A stretch of 64,000 nt of DNA from Spirochaetota bacterium. GTDB taxonomy: Bacteria > Spirochaetota > UBA4802 > UBA5550. This document shows positions 60,343 to 64,000 of the stretch, one piece after another (position 1 is the first letter of the stretch; each line of letters starts with the position of its first letter). The notes under the pieces are model-generated. The model was not told the DNA's origin and searched no databases. It was given only the letters and a program-made list of their open reading frames with translations. Location of the stretch: the NCBI GenBank assembly GCA_016933025.1, contig JAFGBT010000006.1:219078-283077 (forward strand). Direction: 5' to 3'. The position numbers were made by a program, and so were the translations under genes.

Positions 60343-61959
60343 CTAAAACCGGAAATATATGAACTGCTGGTTCCCGCGCACCCCGAGGATCACGATCCCG
60401 GCGCAGAGCAGGAAATAAAACGACCACCGGACCCAGACCGGCCTGGCCCTCAATAGCTCCCTGATGCTCCCGCGCGTCTCCTGTATATGGTGGATAACGA
60501 GGAGCAGCACCAGCAGCGCTATCATTATCGTGAACTGGATCGGATCGAGGGCCAGGTTTATCATGGTTATATTGGTCCCGGCGCAGTGGGTAATCATGTA
60601 CCACCCGTCCTTGACGCTCCTGGCGGCGAAGAAAATGCCGCTGAAAGCGAACAGGTTAAAGGTGCCGAACATCATCAGGTATCTTTTCATGGCGACGGCG
60701 GAACGATCCAGCGCATCGCCCCTGGTTTTAAGCAGCCCCAGAACAAGCGTGATAAACCCGAAGGCGGCAATACCGACCATTGCGCCGGGGCCGACACGCC
60801 AGCCGGCCGCCGCGGGGAGAAAGACGCCCGCCGCGGCAATGGCGGCAAGGAGGAAATAGACCGATGCGGGAACCCTGGGGATCCCGCCGAAGAAGGATTC
60901 GCGGAGCCATTCTCTCGCCTTCATGGTGATATTGCTGATTACTATGAAAACGCCGTTCATCGAGCCCCAGACCACGAATGTCCAGGCGGCGCCGTGCCAG
61001 AGACCGCTCACCGTAAAAACAGTCATGATGTTGAAATAGTAGCGCCACCGACTGACGCGGTTGCCGCCCATGGGTATGTACAGATAGTCCCTGAACCATG
61101 ATATGAGGGAAATATGCCAACGGCGCCACATCTCCGAGAGGGTAAGCGCCTTGAAGGGCCGCCTGAAATTGACGGTCAGCTTGTAGCCCAGCGTCTGGCC
61201 CATGCCGATGGCGATATCGGTATACCCGGAAAAATCGCAGAAAACCTGTATCGGGAAAAGATATATGGTCAGAAGCACCGGCAGGCCGCTGTACGCCTCG
61301 GGATTCGCCAGTATCTGTGATATGTAGAGGCCGAGGCGATCGGCTATCACGAACTTCTGGAAGAAACCCCATGCCATGAGCTTCAGCCCATCGGTAAACC
61401 GGTCGTAGTCGTACTCGACCTCACGGTAGAGCTGCGGCAGGAGAGTGGTCGACCGCTCGATCGGCCCGGAGAGAAGCACCGGGAAGAAGCTGACGAACAG
61501 CGCGAAGATGCCGAAATGCCGCTCAGGCTCCCTCTTCCCGCGGTAAATGTCGATGGTGTAGCTCAGGGCCTGGAAGGTGTAAAAGGATATGCCGATCGGG
61601 AGGAGAAAATTGAACGCCGGCACCGGGTAGGCCGCGCCGAAAAAGTCGAAGAGATCCTTCAGGCTGTTGTTGATAAAGTTAAAATATTTGATAAGCGCCA
61701 GGATGCCGATATTGATCGACACGCTTGCCGCGACGTAGAGCTTTTTCACGCGCTGCGGCCTGCCGTGCATGAGGAGCGCGGTGACATAGACCACGACGGT
61801 GGTGGAAAAAACGAGAATCGCGTACCGCGGGTCCCACCACATGTAGTACAGGTAGCTTGCGGCGAGCATGAATATCCAGCGGAACCGGTGCGGCAGGTTG
61901 TAAAAAACAATGAGTACGGCCGACAGAAAAATGAAAAATGTATATGAGTTAAAAAGCAT
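60343..61959 (-). CDS. MBOAT O-acyltransferase, second copy
   Basis: 538 residues from ATG 61959 (MLFNSYTFFIFLSAVLIVFYNLP), with GGAAAG upstream; the longer frame adds a poor Arg-rich leader. It has about eleven membrane helices and the full MBOAT set: LPIGISFYTFQALSYTIDIYRG, FPVLLSGPIERSTTLL, DFSGYTDIAIGMGQTLGYKL, SEMWRRWHISLISWFRDYLYIPMGG (His282) and SGLWHGAAWTF (His322). About 55 residues longer than the first copy, mainly in an inserted C-terminal membrane part. It is the first gene of an operon with the SGNH protein. The acyl donor and acceptor are unknown. Confidence 0.94.
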   Translation of the reverse strand: MLFNSYTFFIFLSAVLIVFYNLPHRFRWIFMLAASYLYYMWWDPRYAILVFSTTVVVYVTALLMHGRPQRVKKLYVAASVSINIGILALIKYFNFINNSLKDLFDFFGAAYPVPAFNFLLPIGISFYTFQALSYTIDIYRGKREPERHFGIFALFVSFFPVLLSGPIERSTTLLPQLYREVEYDYDRFTDGLKLMAWGFFQKFVIADRLGLYISQILANPEAYSGLPVLLTIYLFPIQVFCDFSGYTDIAIGMGQTLGYKLTVNFRRPFKALTLSEMWRRWHISLISWFRDYLYIPMGGNRVSRWRYYFNIMTVFTVSGLWHGAAWTFVVWGSMNGVFIVISNITMKAREWLRESFFGGIPRVPASVYFLLAAIAAAGVFLPAAAGWRVGPGAMVGIAAFGFITLVLGLLKTRGDALDRSAVAMKRYLMMFGTFNLFAFSGIFFAARSVKDGWYMITHCAGTNITMINLALDPIQFTIMIALLVLLLVIHHIQETRGSIRELLRARPVWVRWSFYFLLCAGIVILGVRGNQQFIYFRF

Positions 61960-62117
61960 TCTGCTTTCCGGATTGTTTTCTTTATAATACCTGATTCTGG
62001 CTATGCGGCGCGCTTGCGCGCGAGCGGCCGCCGCAGGCAACGCGTATCCACTGCTTAGAAATAACTACGAACCGATCAATGAGACAAAATGTCAAGTAAT
62101 TTGTTTCAGGCCCTGCG

Positions 62118-62612
62118 TTAAAAACCGGTGTCTTCATTCCTCAGCTCCGGGACCGGAATGTTTTTGATCACCCTGAATGCCCCGGGCGGAAGCCTCTCGC
62201 TCCATTCGCGCTCGGCCACGATAAGCCGCGCAAGCCGCTCGTTATAACGGACGATCACCTCGTGCCCCTGTCTATCGCCGACCGTAACGAACCCGGATAT
62301 GGTGCCGCCGATCAGCTCCCTCGTGATCTCCTCCGGCTTCAGTATCTTCCTCACCTTGCCGTAAAAAACGCCGATCACATGACGGTGGTACCTGTTCCCG
62401 TTGATGACGAGCGCCGCCTCGGTGTACGGCTCGGCCTCCCTGTCGGCGCTCTTGAACTCCCAGGTCACGAAGAGCCTTCCCGGCGCCCCGGCCTGCTGCT
62501 CCTTATGGCATCCTGCGCACCCGCCGGCGAAGCTGGCCGCGGCAAGCGCGACGAAGGCGACGGCCGCGACCGCGCGTCTTCCCCGCGGCGCCGGGCGTTG
62601 TTTGACGTTCAT
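62118..62612 (-). CDS. Hypothetical lipoprotein (164 aa)
   Basis: From the ATG at 62612 (MNVKQRPAPRGRRAVAAV), with GGGGG upstream. The signal peptide ends in a lipobox-like FAGGC, so the mature protein should be lipid-anchored. The mature part is beta-rich (LFVTWEFKSADREAEPYTEAALVINGN, GTISGFVTVGDRQGHEVIVRY), with no recognised domain. It starts 17 bp downstream of moaA; no functional link to molybdopterin is evident. The ORF extends further upstream, into the end of moaA, but that part lacks protein-like sequence. Confidence 0.68.
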   Translation of the reverse strand: MNVKQRPAPRGRRAVAAVAFVALAAASFAGGCAGCHKEQQAGAPGRLFVTWEFKSADREAEPYTEAALVINGNRYHRHVIGVFYGKVRKILKPEEITRELIGGTISGFVTVGDRQGHEVIVRYNERLARLIVAEREWSERLPPGAFRVIKNIPVPELRNEDTGF

Positions 62613-62629
62613 ATCATCATCCCCCTGTT

Positions 62630-63628
62630 CTATCCGCCGATTTTCGACATGGAGCCCGACCTGACCACGGCGCCGCAACCGCCCTCGTCGGGCCAGCAGT
62701 CGAGCGAATGGCTCTCCTGTTTCGCCTTCACCGCCGTGACGACCGCAGCGCGGACCTCGTCGTCGCCCGCGCCACCCCGTAAAAGCTGTTTCAAATTCAG
62801 ATCGGCGCTGGCGTGGAGGCAGGTCTTGAGATACCCGTCTGAGGTGATCCTGAGCCTGTTGCAGGCCCGGCAGAACTTGCGCGTCATGGGCGGTATCACG
62901 CCGATCCGCATCGGATACGTGCCGCGGTATTTGAAAGCATACATCACCGCCACGTTCGTGTCGATGCCGGTGTTCCGCGAGAGCTCCCCCCGGGACCGCA
63001 GCTCCTCGATCAGCCGGTCCGACGGCAGGTAGGAACCGTACCCCGTTTCAGCGGTAAACGGCATCCGCTCGATGAACCGGAGGGTCACGTCGCGCTCCTT
63101 GAAGTAATCGAGAAAATCATCGAGCTCTTCAATCGTCTCCTTGAATAGAACGGCGTTTATTTTCAGGTCAAAAAACCGGTACGACAGCGTCCGCTCGATG
63201 TTGGCGATGACATCGTTGAAGGAGTCGCGCTTGGTTATGGACAGATAGGTGTCGCGGGACAGCGTGTCAAGGCTGATGTTCAGCTTTTTGACCCGCAGGC
63301 GGCACAGATCGCCGGTGAAATCGCGGAGCAGCGTGCCGTTTGTGGTGAGGCAGAGCTCGACATCTGGGAAAAGCCGCCTCGTCTGCGACACGATATCGAT
63401 AAAGCCTTTTCGCAGCAGCGGCTCGCCCCCGGTGAAGCGCACCTTGACGACCCCCATGGAGATGAACAGCCCTATGAGCCTGATGAACTCCTCGTTGCGG
63501 AGCACCTCGGCATGCGGGAGCCACTCCACGCCCTCAGGCGGCATACAATAGGCGCACCGCAGGTTGCACAGGTCTGTGATCGAGACCCGGAGATAATCAT
63601 GCATTCTTGAAAACGAATCTATCAACAT
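62630..63628 (-). CDS. moaA: MoaA: GTP 3',8-cyclase (molybdopterin synthesis)
   Basis: A 332-residue radical SAM enzyme that converts GTP to 3',8-cH2GTP, the first step of molybdopterin synthesis. The SAM cluster ligands are Cys21/25/28 in DLCNLRCAYCMPPEG. The second, substrate-binding cluster is Cys253/Cys256/Cys270 (KFCRACNRLRITSDGYLKTC). The C-terminus ends in Gly-Gly (SKIGG), as in true MoaA. moaD and moaE are in the same window, about 36 kb away on the other strand; moaC is not seen. It lies 12 bp after the TPR gene fragment. Confidence 0.95.
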   Translation of the reverse strand: MLIDSFSRMHDYLRVSITDLCNLRCAYCMPPEGVEWLPHAEVLRNEEFIRLIGLFISMGVVKVRFTGGEPLLRKGFIDIVSQTRRLFPDVELCLTTNGTLLRDFTGDLCRLRVKKLNISLDTLSRDTYLSITKRDSFNDVIANIERTLSYRFFDLKINAVLFKETIEELDDFLDYFKERDVTLRFIERMPFTAETGYGSYLPSDRLIEELRSRGELSRNTGIDTNVAVMYAFKYRGTYPMRIGVIPPMTRKFCRACNRLRITSDGYLKTCLHASADLNLKQLLRGGAGDDEVRAAVVTAVKAKQESHSLDCWPDEGGCGAVVRSGSMSKIGG

Positions 63629-63640
63629 TCGCTCACCATG

Positions 63641-64000
63641 TCAGGGCCTCCCCCGGCCCTCCTCGCGAAAATCGGCAAAGGTCCGGAAGTTATTCCTGAA
63701 CCGCGGGTTGCCCGGATCGAGGCGACATGCCTCCGCGTACATCCTGAAGGCCTCGTCCCGCCTGCCCGCGAGCTCGCACAGGACCGCCAGGTTGTTGTAC
63801 CCGGCGGGCTCTCCCGCACCTTCAGCGACCACTTCCCGGAATAAAATTTCGGCCTCGCCCGTCCGTCCCGCCTCAGCGAGTTCCACGGCCCTGTTGTTGA
63901 TCGAAGACAGGGGGCCGGGGCGGTTCATCCGGGCGAGCGTTCTCTCCACCTTCACCCTGGCGAGGGACGCCCCCGGACTGGCAACAGCCTCTATCCGCAT
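63641..64000 (-). CDS. TPR-repeat protein fragment at the right edge
   Basis: The frame is open to the window edge; an ATG lies at 63998-64000, which may be the real start or an internal codon. The 119 visible residues contain two or more tetratricopeptide repeats (NNRAVELAEAGRTGEAEILFREVV and GYNNLAVLCELAGRRDEAFRMYAEACRLDPGNPRFRNN). TPRs mediate protein contacts. It lies 12 bp upstream of moaA on the same strand. The missing portion prevents a fuller call. Confidence 0.6.
   Translation of the reverse strand: MRIEAVASPGASLARVKVERTLARMNRPGPLSSINNRAVELAEAGRTGEAEILFREVVAEGAGEPAGYNNLAVLCELAGRRDEAFRMYAEACRLDPGNPRFRNNFRTFADFREEGRGRP

Noticed and set aside
1..64000. CRISPR arrays, tRNA or rRNA genes, phage genes, or toxin-antitoxin loci.
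   Set aside because: I looked for regularly spaced repeats, tRNA-like cloverleaf ends, conserved rRNA stretches and typical phage or toxin proteins, and found none. The RHH gene has no adjacent toxin-like gene.

Overview
The window (64 kb, mostly GC-rich, with AT-rich intergenic islands) looks like a chromosomal segment from an uncultured, probably anaerobic, motile spirochaete-like bacterium (Spirochaetota). The best taxonomic clue is a secreted FlaA-type flagellar filament sheath protein at 22045-22695. A CheD-like protein, a PilZ protein, a 7TMR-DISM hybrid kinase and a four-gene 2-oxoacid:ferredoxin oxidoreductase fit this. The assignment is an inference: no rRNA, tRNA or ribosomal protein gene is present. 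I see no phage, plasmid, CRISPR array or intact insertion sequence.

Layout. 1-6755 (all minus strand): a STAS protein and a 7TM hybrid histidine kinase lead into an alpha/beta hydrolase, a free-standing SCP2 domain, an acyl-CoA dehydrogenase and a thiolase that runs off the left edge; this resembles an acyl or sterol beta-oxidation cassette. 6756-16730: a repeat element, a solitary HTH-fused N6-adenine DNA methyltransferase, a CheD-like protein, a Nudix hydrolase, two related receiver/PAS signalling proteins and a long helical protein of unknown function. 16743-22752: carB-pyrR, TetR and PilZ proteins, and flaA with a bidirectional terminator. 22748-31408: a BtuFCD-type ABC importer, a 43-residue zinc-ribbon protein, moaD-moaE, apgM, an SH3-domain membrane protein and pabB-pabC. 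31445-36925: cobU-cobS-(RHH regulator)-cobT, divergent from a TonB receptor behind a cobalamin riboswitch. 37017-44384: a long acyl-CoA dehydrogenase, korDABC, a divergent XRE-cupin regulator and an unusual Cys-rich iron-sulfur protein. 44527-52679: a B12-binding radical SAM protein, a CoA-transferase/GNAT fusion, an SDR, VOC and GntR proteins, and a triheme cytochrome paired with a hydrogenase maturation protease. 52916-61959: two MBOAT/SGNH O-acyltransferase pairs flanking a cNMP-binding/metallo-beta-lactamase protein. 62118-64000: a lipoprotein, moaA and a TPR fragment.

Together the genes suggest fatty-acid or related acyl-CoA oxidation feeding ferredoxin-linked 2-oxoacid metabolism, with B12 salvage, molybdopterin synthesis and acylated surface polymers. 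Points that most deserve a second look: the RHH protein with twin operators inside the cobalamin operon; the HTH-methyltransferase with an upstream palindrome; the cytochrome/hydrogenase-protease pair without a hydrogenase; the Cys-rich iron-sulfur protein; the paired acyltransferase cassettes; and two families of dispersed palindromic repeats.
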